DNA of 64,000 nt. Origin: Erythrobacter sp. QSSC1-22B (GTDB lineage: Bacteria > Pseudomonadota > Alphaproteobacteria > Sphingomonadales > Sphingomonadaceae). Made by a program: the position numbers and the translations under genes. The stretch covers positions 370,652-434,651 of the forward strand of contig NZ_LZRP01000002.1 of the NCBI RefSeq assembly GCF_001678665.1. The letters are read 5' to 3'. Positions 1 to 8,785 of this stretch are shown one piece after another; the stretch's first letter is position 1, and each line of letters starts with the position of its first letter. The notes under the pieces were generated by a model, which ran no database searches, had not been told where the DNA came from, and was given only the letters and a program-made list of their open reading frames with translations.

Positions 1-542
1 CAGTCGCGCGCGATTTCCGCCCAGACCGCCACGGCGGCGTTTTCGGGCGCGAGCGCGAAGCCTTCGATCCCCGAAGGAAGGTCGGCGGCGAGCATCGGCG
101 TACCGACGATTCCCTGCGGCCCGAGCTGGATGCGCCACAACCGGCTGCGCTCCTCGCCGCCTTCGGAGACCGGACGGCCCGAGAGGAAATAGAGCCAGCC
201 GTCGGCGCCGAACATTGCGCTGTTGGCTGGACCGCCGAGATCGAGCGGGACGGGCGCAGCGCCGGGAACGGCCAGACTGTGGAGATAGAATTCGCTGTTG
301 CGCGCGAAGCTCTCGGGATCGGTTCTGGTGACCGGATAGACCGCCAGATTGCCGTCCTTCGAAACGCTGGGTGCGCCCAGCCGCGGCATGGTGACCAGAT
401 CGGCGGCGGTCATCGCCGGGCGCTGGTCCTGGCCCTGCTCCTGTCCTTGCGGAGCAGGCTGCACCTGCGCGGCGAGCGGGGTTGCGAGCGAGAGCGAGGC
501 GGCGCCGGCGGCGAGGGTTGCGAGCCCGAAGCGTTTGTTCAT
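1..542 (-). CDS. S9 family peptidase, N-terminal part (cut by window edge)
   Basis: The reading frame starts at ATG 542-540 and runs off the left edge, giving about 180 residues. Residues 1-26 form a signal peptide (Lys/Arg start, Ala/Leu-rich core, LAAQ at the end), so the product is probably periplasmic. The part after it, with the stretches VTMPRLGAPSVSKDG and YFLSGR, resembles the start of the beta-propeller of prolyl-oligopeptidase-like S9 peptidases. The catalytic Ser-Asp-His domain would lie outside the window, so activity cannot be judged. The S9 assignment rests on overall resemblance. Confidence 0.7.
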   Translation of the reverse strand, partial: MNKRFGLATLAAGAASLSLATPLAAQVQPAPQGQEQGQDQRPAMTAADLVTMPRLGAPSVSKDGNLAVYPVTRTDPESFARNSEFYLHSLAVPGAAPVPLDLGGPANSAMFGADGWLYFLSGRPVSEGGEERSRLWRIQLGPQGIVGTPMLAADLPSGIEGFALAPENAAVAVWAEIARD

Positions 543-598
543 GGCTCGGACGTAGCCGCGCCGCGCGGCAAAGTTAAGCGCGATTGCGCGGGCGGTGT

Positions 599-1108
599 TT
601 AGTCGCGCTTGCCGGCGATCCGGGAGATTTCGGCCTTGACCAGTTCCTCGACCATGTCGGGCAGGTTGTCGTCGAGCCATTGCGCCAGCATCGGGCGCAG
701 CAACTCACGGGTCAGCGCCTCGAGCGAGGTTTCGCCCGAACGCACAATCTGCGGCTGCTTGCCGGGCCGCGAGATCATCGCCAGTGCCTCGAAATTCTGC
801 TGCATCGATGCGCGCACTGTGTCGGTGGTCAGCGGCGCGTCGTCATCCTCGTAGGAGTCCTCGGCTAAATCATCGACATCGGATTGTGCCGACTCTGATC
901 CTTGCGCAACCATGGCCTCTTCACCGAGCTCGAGAACTTCCTCGGCTTCGCCTGCATCGGAGGCTTCCATTTTGGCGCCCCCCACTGGCGCGCGCGTGCG
1001 CTCGCGCCGGGTCGTCATGGCACCCGCGCGGTTGTCGCGCGCGATCACCTTCTTGATCGAGTCGAGGATCTCTTCGACCGACGGTTCACCCGGTTGATGC
1101 ATAGTCAT
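599..1108 (-). CDS. DUF2497 / PopZ-like polar organising protein
   Basis: 169 residues. The N-terminus carries the conserved helix PSVEEILDSIKKVIARDN and the C-terminus ends in a helical block with LLRPMLAQWLDDNLPDMVEEL. A low-complexity acidic linker joins them. This short helix, acidic linker, helical C-terminus layout is that of PopZ/DUF2497 proteins, which form hubs at the cell pole in alphaproteobacteria. The frame is open up to 1162, but MTMHQPGEP at 1108 is preferred because the conserved block follows directly. It lies 66 bases downstream of the tolC stop on the same strand, so it may be the last gene of that unit. Confidence 0.8.
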   Translation of the reverse strand: MTMHQPGEPSVEEILDSIKKVIARDNRAGAMTTRRERTRAPVGGAKMEASDAGEAEEVLELGEEAMVAQGSESAQSDVDDLAEDSYEDDDAPLTTDTVRASMQQNFEALAMISRPGKQPQIVRSGETSLEALTRELLRPMLAQWLDDNLPDMVEELVKAEISRIAGKRD

Positions 1109-1174
1109 TCGCCCCTGCTTGCCGCCTGTGCCTTCGCAACGTCGCGAATCGGCGCATAGCATCGTGGAACGAGG

Positions 1175-2665
1175 TTAATAAATGGAATCGCTCTCGCGAT
1201 CGTCGACCGGGCCTATTTCCGCGGTCGCGGCGGGAAGGTCCGCGGTGCTGGTGCTTTCCACCACCGGGTCGGGATCCCGGGACCAGTCCCACCATTTGCC
1301 CTGCACCCGGTCGTAATTGACCACCGGATCGTAGAGCACGCCCTCCTCGGCGAGGCCCAGATCGCGCGCTTCGGCGCGTCCCATCGCCGCCAGCAGGCTG
1401 AAACCCGCTACATAGGCGTTGCGCCGCGCGGTCACCAGTTCGACCCGGACATTGAGCAGTTCCTGCTCGGCGTTGAGCACTTCGAGGATCGTGCGGTTGC
1501 CGATGGAATTTTCCGCGCGAACGCCTTCGAGGCTGAGTTCGGCGGCAGAGACCGCAGTCAACGAGCTCTCGATGATCGCGAGCGAAGCCTGCCAGCTCGA
1601 ATAGGCGGCGCGGACCTGTGCGATCACATCGCGCTCGACCGCAATGACCTGTTCAAGCGCTCCGGCAGAACGGGCCTGCGCCTGACGCTGGAGCGCGGCG
1701 GGACGGCCACCCTGAAAGATCGGTATCGAGAGCTGGATCCCGGCCTGCGCGGCCGTCGTGGTCTGGGGAATGGCGACCTCGCCGGGAGCGACCACTCCGC
1801 CCAGGGTCCCGGCGAAGTTCTGGTAGTCGCCGCCGAAGACGACCGAAACCCGCGGCAGGCGCCCTGCACCGGCAACGTCGATATCGAGCGCGGAGGCATC
1901 CGCGCGCTCGCGGGCTGCGATCAGATCGGGATTGTTCTCCAGTGCCACGTCCACGGCCACGGCCACCGAATCGGGAAGCCCGGGAAGCGGTGGCGGCGGC
2001 TGGAGATCGTCGGGCGCCGCGCCGACCAATTGAATGTAGGTTTCGCGCGCCGCGATCAGATTGGCTTGCGCCCCGCGGAAATCGCCTTGGGCCAGCGCCA
2101 GCCGGGCCTGCGATTGCGCCACATCGGTACGAGTAAGGTCGCCGATCTCGAACCGGTCGCTGGTCGCCTGAAAATTGACGCCTAGCACTTCGACCTGATT
2201 GGCGGTGAGGCCCAGGACGGCCTCGTTGCGCAAGACATCCATATAGGCAGCGACGACCTGGCTGAAGAGCGCGCTTTGCGTTCCGCGCAAATCCGCGCGA
2301 CCCGCACCGACGCGCGTTTCGGCGGCGCGGATGGCGTTCTTCACGGCACCGCCGGAATAGATTGGCACCGACAGATCGGCACCGACCGAGAAGGCGCGTT
2401 CCGGCGCGGTGAAGCTGGTCGAATTGCGCTTCACGAACTCGAAATAGCTGCCGGTGGCGGTCACGCCGGGGCGTCCGGCGGCGCGTTCGATCGCTACGTT
2501 CTCGTCGGTGGCGCGTTGCTGCGCGCGTGCGCCCGCCAGCGTCGGATTGCTGAAATAGGCCTGCGTCAAAGCCTCCTGGAGCGTATCGGCATTCGCGGGT
2601 GCAGCCAGCACGAGCGCCAGCGCTGCGCCGGACAGGCCGATACGAGCCACCCCCCAGCGTTGCAT
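1175..2665 (-). CDS. tolC: TolC family outer membrane efflux protein
   Basis: 496 residues with a signal peptide ending near ANA (residue 26). The mature part shows the duplicated TolC architecture: SNPTLAGARAQ near the start and NNPDLIAARERADAS in the second half, each followed by a long heptad-rich region. The family forms a trimeric outer-membrane channel that takes substrates from inner-membrane exporters through a periplasmic adaptor, and it also serves type I secretion. Its ATG overlaps the stop of the upstream PCMT-family gene by one base (TGATG), so the two are translationally coupled. No exporter is encoded nearby, so it probably serves pumps encoded elsewhere. Confidence 0.93.
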   Translation of the reverse strand: MQRWGVARIGLSGAALALVLAAPANADTLQEALTQAYFSNPTLAGARAQQRATDENVAIERAAGRPGVTATGSYFEFVKRNSTSFTAPERAFSVGADLSVPIYSGGAVKNAIRAAETRVGAGRADLRGTQSALFSQVVAAYMDVLRNEAVLGLTANQVEVLGVNFQATSDRFEIGDLTRTDVAQSQARLALAQGDFRGAQANLIAARETYIQLVGAAPDDLQPPPPLPGLPDSVAVAVDVALENNPDLIAARERADASALDIDVAGAGRLPRVSVVFGGDYQNFAGTLGGVVAPGEVAIPQTTTAAQAGIQLSIPIFQGGRPAALQRQAQARSAGALEQVIAVERDVIAQVRAAYSSWQASLAIIESSLTAVSAAELSLEGVRAENSIGNRTILEVLNAEQELLNVRVELVTARRNAYVAGFSLLAAMGRAEARDLGLAEEGVLYDPVVNYDRVQGKWWDWSRDPDPVVESTSTADLPAATAEIGPVDDRESDSIY

Positions 2666-3267
2666 CAGAAGCTCCAGCTCGCCGGACGGTCGAACTGGCC
2701 GAGGCGCGGTATGCCCATCTCGGCGAGCGGTAGCAGGCTCAATGACTGGCCGATCTTGCGTCCGGTGGCGAGGCGGGAGACCCCGCGGTCGATCAGGCCG
2801 GTGACGATCCGGCCATCCTCGACGATGCGGCTGGCGAGTTCTGGCGGCAGGTGTTCGATGGCGCCATCGATCAGCAGCAGATCGGCGGCTTCGAGCTCGG
2901 CCTTGCCCTGCGCACCCTGCGTGGCGGAAATCGATTCGACCGAAGCGACGAGCGGACGGATAAGCTCGGCGAGATACCCGCTACCGCCATCGACGATCAG
3001 CACATTGTCGGTGAGCCGCGGACGCGCTTCCTCGAGCATCGTGCCATGGAACACCGGCGCGGGCAGAAAGCCGCCATCGGGCAGCCTGATCGCGCGGTCC
3101 ATATAGGCGGTGCCGCGGGCCTGATCGGGGACGAAATCCTCGCGCGCGACGGCGCCCATGCGTTCGAGCACGAAGCGTTCGTTGACGCCGCTGGTGCGCA
3201 GCTGGCCGTCGATCATCGCGCGACGGGCGGCGGAAAAATCGGCGGGACGGTCGAGTGTGGTGGTCAT
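2665..3267 (-). CDS. Protein-L-isoaspartate O-methyltransferase family protein
   Basis: 200 residues from ATG 3267; the frame is open to 3279 but MTTTLDRP fits better. The family N-terminus (ARRAMIDGQLRTSGV) and a SAM-binding loop (IVDGGSGYLAEL) are visible. The usual PCMT substrate motif around GxxISQPY is replaced by GGFLPAPVFHGTML, and the protein is slightly short, so isoaspartate repair activity is doubtful. Members of this divergent subgroup often precede tolC in alphaproteobacteria, as here with a one-base overlap. It is divergent from the fumarase gene across about 158 bases. Confidence 0.8.
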   Translation of the reverse strand: MTTTLDRPADFSAARRAMIDGQLRTSGVNERFVLERMGAVAREDFVPDQARGTAYMDRAIRLPDGGFLPAPVFHGTMLEEARPRLTDNVLIVDGGSGYLAELIRPLVASVESISATQGAQGKAELEAADLLLIDGAIEHLPPELASRIVEDGRIVTGLIDRGVSRLATGRKIGQSLSLLPLAEMGIPRLGQFDRPASWSF

Positions 3268-3425
3268 GATTCTATCCAAGAGCTCGCGTACTGTATTGCA
3301 TAGATAACACGGCGGGGCAATGCCCTGATGCTGTAGGCGGAACGCCCTTTGCGGCCAAGCGCTTTGACAATCGGGATTTCCCCGCCAAGGACCACGGCAA
3401 ATCTGCGAAACGGAGCAAAGGGGCG

Positions 3426-4946
3426 ATGAGCGACATGATAGTGATCCGCGAGGACGACCTGATCGAAAGCGTGGCCGATGCGCTGCAATTCATATCCTAC
3501 TACCACCCGATGGATTACATCCGTGCATTGGGCGATGCCTACGAGGCCGAGCAGGGCCCGGCGGCAAAGGACGCGATCGCGCAGATCCTCACCAATTCGC
3601 GGATGTGCGCCGAGGGGCACCGCCCGATCTGCCAGGACACCGGCATCGTCAACGTCTTCATCAAATGGGGGCAGGATTGCCGGCTCGATTCCCGGCTCAG
3701 CCTGCAGGAAGTCGTCGATGAAGGCGTGCGGCGGGCCTACAACCATTCAGAGAACAAGCTGCGCGCGTCGATCCTCGCCGATCCGGCCTTCACCCGCCGC
3801 AACACCCGCGACAACACCCCTTGCGTCCTCTCGGTCGAGATGGTGCCGGGTGACCGAGTCGGTATCGATGTCGCGGCCAAGGGCGGCGGCAGCGAGAACA
3901 AGTCCAAGTTCAAGATGATGAACCCGTCGGACAATATCGTCGACTGGGTGGTCGAGCAGATCCCCTCGATGGGCGCGGGCTGGTGTCCGCCGGGGATGCT
4001 CGGGATCGGCATCGGCGGCACGGCGGAGCATTGCCTCAAGCTCGCCAAACAGTCGCTGATGGAGCCGATCGACATGGCGCAGCTCAAACAGCGCGGTGCG
4101 CAAAGCGATCTCGAGCAATTGCGGATCGACATTTTCGATGCGGTGAACGCGCAAGGTATCGGCGCGCAGGGGTTGGGCGGGCTTTCGACCGTGCTCGACG
4201 TCAAGATCCTCGACTGGCCCTGCCACGCGGCGGGCAAGCCGGTCGGAATGATCCCCAATTGCGCCGCCACCCGCCACGCTCATTTCACGCTCGACGGCTC
4301 GGGGCCGACCTATCTCGAAAAGCCCGATCTCGATGCCTGGCCCGATGTGAACTGGCAGCCCGATGCCGCGGCCAAGCGGGTCGATCTCGACCATCTCACA
4401 CCCGAGGAAGTTGCCGGCTGGGAGCATGGCGATCGCCTGCTGCTGTCGGGCAAAATGCTCACCGGGCGCGACGCGGCGCACAAGCGGATCGACGAGATGC
4501 TGCGCAAGGGCGAGGAGCTCCCGGTCGATTTCCGCGGGCGGGCGATCTATTATGTCGGGCCGGTCGATCCGGTGATGGGCGAGGTCGTCGGGCCTGCGGG
4601 CCCCACCACCGCGACGCGGATGGACAAGTTCACCGAGACCATGCTCGATCAGGGGCTGCTGGCGATGATCGGCAAGGCCGAACGCGGCGCGGATGCGGTC
4701 GAGGTCATCAGCCGCTTCAAGGTCGCCTATCTGATGGCCACCGGGGGGGCGGCCTATCTGGTCGCCCGCGCGATCAAGGCCTCCCAGATCGTCGCCTTCG
4801 AGGATCTGGGGATGGAGGCGATCTACGAATTCACGGTCGAGAACATGCCCGTCACCGTGGCGGTGGATGCGCGCGGCAACAACGTCCACACGCTCGCGCC
4901 GGCGATGTGGAAGGAACGGATCGCGAAGGAAAACCTGCTCGGCTGA
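3426..4946 (+). CDS. Fumarate hydratase, class I (iron-sulfur type)
   Basis: 506 residues, the normal length for the two-domain class I enzyme that converts fumarate to L-malate in the TCA cycle. Recognisable blocks are RPICQDTGIVNVF, KGGGSENKSKFKM, GAGWCPPGMLGIGIGGT and GMIPNCAATRH. The conserved cysteines fit ligation of an oxygen-sensitive [4Fe-4S] cluster. The C-terminal beta domain has VGPAGPTTATRMDKF. An AAAGGGG Shine-Dalgarno stretch precedes the ATG. It has its own divergent promoter region opposite the PCMT gene. Confidence 0.95.
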   Translation: MSDMIVIREDDLIESVADALQFISYYHPMDYIRALGDAYEAEQGPAAKDAIAQILTNSRMCAEGHRPICQDTGIVNVFIKWGQDCRLDSRLSLQEVVDEGVRRAYNHSENKLRASILADPAFTRRNTRDNTPCVLSVEMVPGDRVGIDVAAKGGGSENKSKFKMMNPSDNIVDWVVEQIPSMGAGWCPPGMLGIGIGGTAEHCLKLAKQSLMEPIDMAQLKQRGAQSDLEQLRIDIFDAVNAQGIGAQGLGGLSTVLDVKILDWPCHAAGKPVGMIPNCAATRHAHFTLDGSGPTYLEKPDLDAWPDVNWQPDAAAKRVDLDHLTPEEVAGWEHGDRLLLSGKMLTGRDAAHKRIDEMLRKGEELPVDFRGRAIYYVGPVDPVMGEVVGPAGPTTATRMDKFTETMLDQGLLAMIGKAERGADAVEVISRFKVAYLMATGGAAYLVARAIKASQIVAFEDLGMEAIYEFTVENMPVTVAVDARGNNVHTLAPAMWKERIAKENLLG

Positions 4947-5042
4947 TTGGCGGCCCCTCCGGGTAGTCCATCGACCAACCGCACGATCCCTTCGATCATC
5001 GCGCTGGCCTGCAGGAGCCCCGAGCGGCTAGTGGGGCAGGCA

Positions 5043-6293
5043 GTGAACGAAGAAACAGCTCTGTCCGCGCGCATCACCCGAGTGCCCTTCCGCATCGTCC
5101 TGGCGTCGATCCTCGGGCTGTGGCTGTGCTACTTCCTGCTGATCACGCTGCGCGGATCGGTGGTCGATCTGCCGATGCAGGGCGAACTGGTCTGGCGCCG
5201 GGGCGTCGTGTGCCTCGCGGGTGCCGCGATCACCCTGCTCTTGTGGCTGGTCATCCGGCTGGTCGAAGCCAGGCCGCTTGCCGTGAAAATCGCGGTCGCA
5301 CTGATCGCTGCCCTGCCCGCCTCGCTGGCGATCGCGCAGGTCAACCGCGTTATGTTCGATGCGGTTCAGGATCAGGTGGCCAAGAAGATCGGCGAGGATC
5401 AGGGCGTTGCCATCTATCGCGACGACGCCGGAAACCTGCTCGTGGATGTGCCTGCCGTAGCGCCCGTGGCGCTCGATCAGCGTGCGGGGGATCAGGGCGC
5501 GAGCGAGGCCGGCTCGGTTGCGCCGCCGCGCACGCTCGTGCTGGCGCCAGCGCCGACGGGGATGGATCGCTGGCAGCAGCTGACAGATATCGCGTTGGGT
5601 CGCTATTTCCTTTTGCTCGCCTGGGCGGCGCTTTATCTCGCGCTGCTGGCGGGAGCGCAGGCGCAGGCGGCGCAGCGCCGCGAGGAACGCTTCCGCACCG
5701 CCGCGAAGGCCGCCGAGCTGCGCAGTCTGCGCTATCAGGTGAACCCCCACTTCCTGTTCAACGCGCTCAATTCGCTCTCCGCGCTGGTCATGACCGGGCG
5801 CGCCGACCGGGCCGAGGAAATGATCCAGACGCTCTCCGCCTTCTATCGGCACAGCCTCGCAGACGACCCCACCGCCGACCTGCCGCTGGCGGACGAATTC
5901 GATCTCCAGCGCCACTATCTCGAGATCGAGACCACCCGCTTCCCCGACCGGCTGCGGACGCGGCTCGAATTGCCCGACGACCTCAGCGGCTATCGCGTTC
6001 CCGGCATGATCCTCCAGCCGCTGGTGGAGAACTCGGTCAAATACGGCGTTTCGGCCAGCCGCCGCCCGGTGACGGTCACGATCTCGGCGCGCGAGGAATA
6101 TGGTCGGCTGGTGCTGACCGTGACCGATGACGGCCCCGGCAAGGCGGGCGCTGCGAGCGGCTTCGGCATCGGGCTCGCGAATGTTCGCGACCGGCTGATG
6201 GCGCGCTTCGGAGAGCAGGCGAGCATCGTCTCGGGCGCGACGCTCGACGGTTACGAAACCCAACTTAGGCTACCGCTGGTGACCCATGGCTGA
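5043..6293 (+). CDS. LytS-type sensor histidine kinase (pair 1)
   Basis: About 416 residues from GTG 5043. This start has GGGGCAGG just upstream; the frame is open from TTG 4947, but that stretch looks non-coding. Three to four hydrophobic segments (for example the stretch ending GLWLCYFLLI and another with YFLLLAWAALYLALL) anchor it in the inner membrane. The His_kinase motif NPHFLFNALNSL lies near base 5740, followed by a GHKL ATPase domain with LVENSVKYG, DDGPG and GIGLANVRDRL. The last 8 bases overlap the response regulator, which is the expected partner. No extracellular sensing domain of known type is visible, so the signal is unknown. Confidence 0.9.
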   Translation: MNEETALSARITRVPFRIVLASILGLWLCYFLLITLRGSVVDLPMQGELVWRRGVVCLAGAAITLLLWLVIRLVEARPLAVKIAVALIAALPASLAIAQVNRVMFDAVQDQVAKKIGEDQGVAIYRDDAGNLLVDVPAVAPVALDQRAGDQGASEAGSVAPPRTLVLAPAPTGMDRWQQLTDIALGRYFLLLAWAALYLALLAGAQAQAAQRREERFRTAAKAAELRSLRYQVNPHFLFNALNSLSALVMTGRADRAEEMIQTLSAFYRHSLADDPTADLPLADEFDLQRHYLEIETTRFPDRLRTRLELPDDLSGYRVPGMILQPLVENSVKYGVSASRRPVTVTISAREEYGRLVLTVTDDGPGKAGAASGFGIGLANVRDRLMARFGEQASIVSGATLDGYETQLRLPLVTHG

Positions 6294-7023
6294 GACGGAA
6301 AACGAGAAACTGCGGACGCTGATCGTCGATGACGAGCCGCTGGCGGTCGAGCGGATGCAGGTGCTCTGCGCCCGGATCGACGACCTGTCGGTGGTAGGCA
6401 CCGCCAGCGACGGGGCGGCGGCGCTGCGGCTGATCGAGGCGCTGCATCCCGATCTGGTGCTGCTCGACATGACCATGCCCGAAGTCGACGGGCTGTCGGT
6501 GGCGCGCGAACTGGCCAGGCAGGACCGCCCCGCCGCCATCGTATTCGTGACCGCGCACGACAATTACGCGGTCGAGGCTTTCGATCTCGACGCCGTCGAT
6601 TACGTCCTCAAGCCGGTGAAAAGCGAACGGCTCGAGCGCGCCATTCAGCGCGCGCTCTCGCGGCGCGATGCGGGGACGCGAAGGAAGAGCGACTGGCTCG
6701 ACGAATTGTGGATCCCGCATCGCTCCGAGCTGGTCCGGATCGAAACCGCACAGGTCTTCCGGATCGATGCCGAGCGCGACTACGTCCGGCTGCATGTAGA
6801 GGATCGCTCCTACCTCCTGCTCCAGACGATCGCCGGACTGGAAGAGCGGCTCGACCCCGCGCAGTTCATCCGGATCCACCGTTCGACCATCCTGCGCCGC
6901 GATCGGATCAAGGGATTGCGGCACGACGGGCTGGGGGTGTGGTCGGTCGAACTCGACGATGGCGAGGCACTGCGGATCGGGCGGACCTATCTGCCCAAGG
7001 TCAAGGCGATGGCCGGACGCTAA
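6286..7023 (+). CDS. LytTR family response regulator (pair 1)
   Basis: 245 residues. The receiver domain has the acidic pair in LIVDDEP, phosphoacceptor Asp61 in LLDMTMPEVDG, and the switch Thr and Lys in FVTAHDNYAVEAF and YVLKPV. The C-terminal LytTR DNA-binding domain shows RIDAERDYVRLHV, QFIRIHRSTILRRD and RIGRTYL. It overlaps the upstream kinase gene by 8 bases, so the two form a coupled two-component system. The target genes are not apparent from position. Confidence 0.93.
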   Translation: MAETENEKLRTLIVDDEPLAVERMQVLCARIDDLSVVGTASDGAAALRLIEALHPDLVLLDMTMPEVDGLSVARELARQDRPAAIVFVTAHDNYAVEAFDLDAVDYVLKPVKSERLERAIQRALSRRDAGTRRKSDWLDELWIPHRSELVRIETAQVFRIDAERDYVRLHVEDRSYLLLQTIAGLEERLDPAQFIRIHRSTILRRDRIKGLRHDGLGVWSVELDDGEALRIGRTYLPKVKAMAGR

Positions 7024-7073
7024 ACGTCCGACCACCGGTGTCCCGGAACACGCATCCAGCCACAAAATAAGGA

Positions 7074-7101
7074 CCCCGGTCGCGGACTGGATCGACCGGG
7101 G
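7074..7101 (-). terminator. Intrinsic terminator of the UrcA gene
   Basis: A perfect 9-bp stem (CCCCGGTCG / CGACCGGGG) encloses a 10-base loop. Read on the minus strand it is followed by TCCTTATTTTGT, so it should stop transcription of the UrcA gene. It sits between the convergent LytTR and UrcA genes. Confidence 0.7.
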
Positions 7102-7126
7102 CCCTGGGTTGCTGACCTTGGGGAAA

Positions 7127-7420
7127 TCAGCCGCCCAAACGCTGTTGCTCCATGATGACCGCGACCTGACGGCTTACCTGACGCTTGGCTTCTGCCACGC
7201 AGCGTTGCGCGTCGCTGCTCTTGATCCGCGTGCCGGTCGTCGGCATGTTGGCCTGGCAGGCCTTGCGGGCCGCGGCATGGATCCGCTGGTCGAGCGTGCG
7301 TTGACCTTCGGGGGTCGAAAGCGCCAGATCGTCGTATTTCACGGTGATTTCACCCGCAAGCGCCGGCGCTGCGGGGATCGCGAGGCCGATGGCGGCCGCT
7401 AGGCAAAGGATCGGTTTCAT
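7127..7420 (-). CDS. UrcA family protein
   Basis: 97 residues with a clear signal peptide ending at ALA (residues 1-22). The mature part has VKYDDLALSTPEGQRTLDQRI, two Cys and a helical tail, which is the UrcA family pattern common in Sphingomonadales. Function is unknown; members are secreted and small. The start at 7420 is fixed by a strong AAGGAGG Shine-Dalgarno sequence just upstream. The longer frame reaching 7831 is not supported. Confidence 0.85.
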   Translation of the reverse strand: MKPILCLAAAIGLAIPAAPALAGEITVKYDDLALSTPEGQRTLDQRIHAAARKACQANMPTTGTRIKSSDAQRCVAEAKRQVSRQVAVIMEQQRLGG

Positions 7421-7608
7421 CTCAATTCCTCCTTCTCGCGACCGCCTCCTTCGGGGGGAAAGGAGTACGTCGCAGAACCGGTTTTGACCGATTACATTTG
7501 TCGACGCACCTCTCCGTCGACGAAAATTGCGGCCTTCTGACCAAAGACGCGAACTGGCTGACGAACGGGTCTTGGCAATCGGCGAAGGACGCGCGAGAAC
7601 GCCCGTCG

Positions 7609-7875
7609 ATGATCCTGATCGTTCTCTTCCTGCTCGGAATCGCAAATTTCGCCATGCACAAGGCAGTGCTCGAGAGCGGGCATCCGATGATCGAGCGGAT
7701 CGGATGGATGCGCCCCGGCTCGACCGTGCCGATCTCGCTGGTGATGGAATTCGCGATCCTGCTGTCGACGCTGCTGTTCGTCGCCAATGGATGGCCGGGG
7801 CTGGCGCTGGTCTATGTGATCTACAGCGCATTGAACGCCTTCTCGGCCTGGGCGGTCCTCACCGGGAGGATATGA
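7609..7875 (+). CDS. Small integral membrane protein, unknown function
   Basis: 88 residues from ATG 7609. The frame is open from TTG 7498, but the hydrophobic protein starts here with MILIVLFLLGIANF. Three hydrophobic segments are visible (residues about 1-15, 43-60 and 62-80), so it should be an inner-membrane protein. It matches no family I recognise. It lies 55 bases upstream of the lipid kinase gene in the same direction and may share its transcript. There is no strong Shine-Dalgarno at either start. Confidence 0.6.
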   Translation: MILIVLFLLGIANFAMHKAVLESGHPMIERIGWMRPGSTVPISLVMEFAILLSTLLFVANGWPGLALVYVIYSALNAFSAWAVLTGRI

Positions 7876-7930
7876 CGAGCGCTGCGCCATCGTCCGGGAA
7901 CCGGATGGGCAGCAGCAGCGCTGTGGCACC

Positions 7931-8785
7931 ATGACCCTCCCCGACAAAATTTGGTTGCTGACCAACGCCAAGAGCGGCAGCAACAGCGAAGCGGCGCTCG
8001 ACGAATTGCAGGGCCATTGCGGCACCGCCGGTCTGTCGATCGAACGTACCATCCGGTTTCCCGACGAGGATATCCCAACCGCCAGCGAGCTGGATGCGGC
8101 GGGGATCGATTGTTTGGCGGTATTCACCGGCGACGGAACGCTCAATGCCGCCATCACGAGCCTCTACGGCTGGTCGGGTGCGGTGCTGGTCCTGCCGGGC
8201 GGGACGATGAACCTGCTCAGCATCCGGATGCATGGGGAAAGCGAGCTGGCCACCATCATCGAGCGCTACCGGCGCGGCGCGATGCGGCGCTGGCGACCGC
8301 AGGTCGCGCGCTGCGACGCGGGCGATGCGCTCGCCGGACTGCTGATCGGCCCCGGTACGGCCTGGGCAAATGTGCGCGAGGCGATGCGCGATGGCGATAT
8401 GGCCGAAACCACCGCCAAGGCGAGTGCGGCGATGACCGAGACCACCGAGGGTGCCCGGGTGCGCTGCGCCGAACCCCGACTGGGTCGCCGCGAAGGCTAT
8501 CCGCTGATCGAGATGACCCCGAGCCATCGCGGGATGCAGGTCGATGCTTTCCACGCCGATACGCCTGCCGAACTGGCGAAGCAGGGCTGGGCGTTGCTGC
8601 GGCGCAGCTTTCGCGAAGGGCCGCACGATCTGCTCGGCCTCGTCGACAGGCTGGTGGTGGAAAATTGCGAAGGCGAGCCGCTCGGCATCCTGATCGACGG
8701 CGAACCAGCCAGCCTTGGCAGCCGCGCCGAATTCGGTCTGGCCCCCTGCGAAGTCGATCTGCTAGCGTCCCACCATGGCTACTGA
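7931..8785 (+). CDS. Diacylglycerol/lipid kinase family protein
   Basis: 284 residues. The catalytic signature of the DAGK/LCB5 superfamily is present: TNAKSGS near the start, TGDGTLNAAI at residues 65-74 (the GGDGT equivalent) and PGGTMNLLS (the PLGTxN equivalent). The family phosphorylates lipids such as diacylglycerol or sphingoid bases with ATP; the substrate cannot be read from sequence. Sphingomonads carry glycosphingolipids, so a sphingolipid role is possible but only inferred. The 3' end overlaps the next gene, a phosphoesterase, by 11 bases, so the two are probably co-expressed. Confidence 0.85.
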   Translation: MTLPDKIWLLTNAKSGSNSEAALDELQGHCGTAGLSIERTIRFPDEDIPTASELDAAGIDCLAVFTGDGTLNAAITSLYGWSGAVLVLPGGTMNLLSIRMHGESELATIIERYRRGAMRRWRPQVARCDAGDALAGLLIGPGTAWANVREAMRDGDMAETTAKASAAMTETTEGARVRCAEPRLGRREGYPLIEMTPSHRGMQVDAFHADTPAELAKQGWALLRRSFREGPHDLLGLVDRLVVENCEGEPLGILIDGEPASLGSRAEFGLAPCEVDLLASHHGY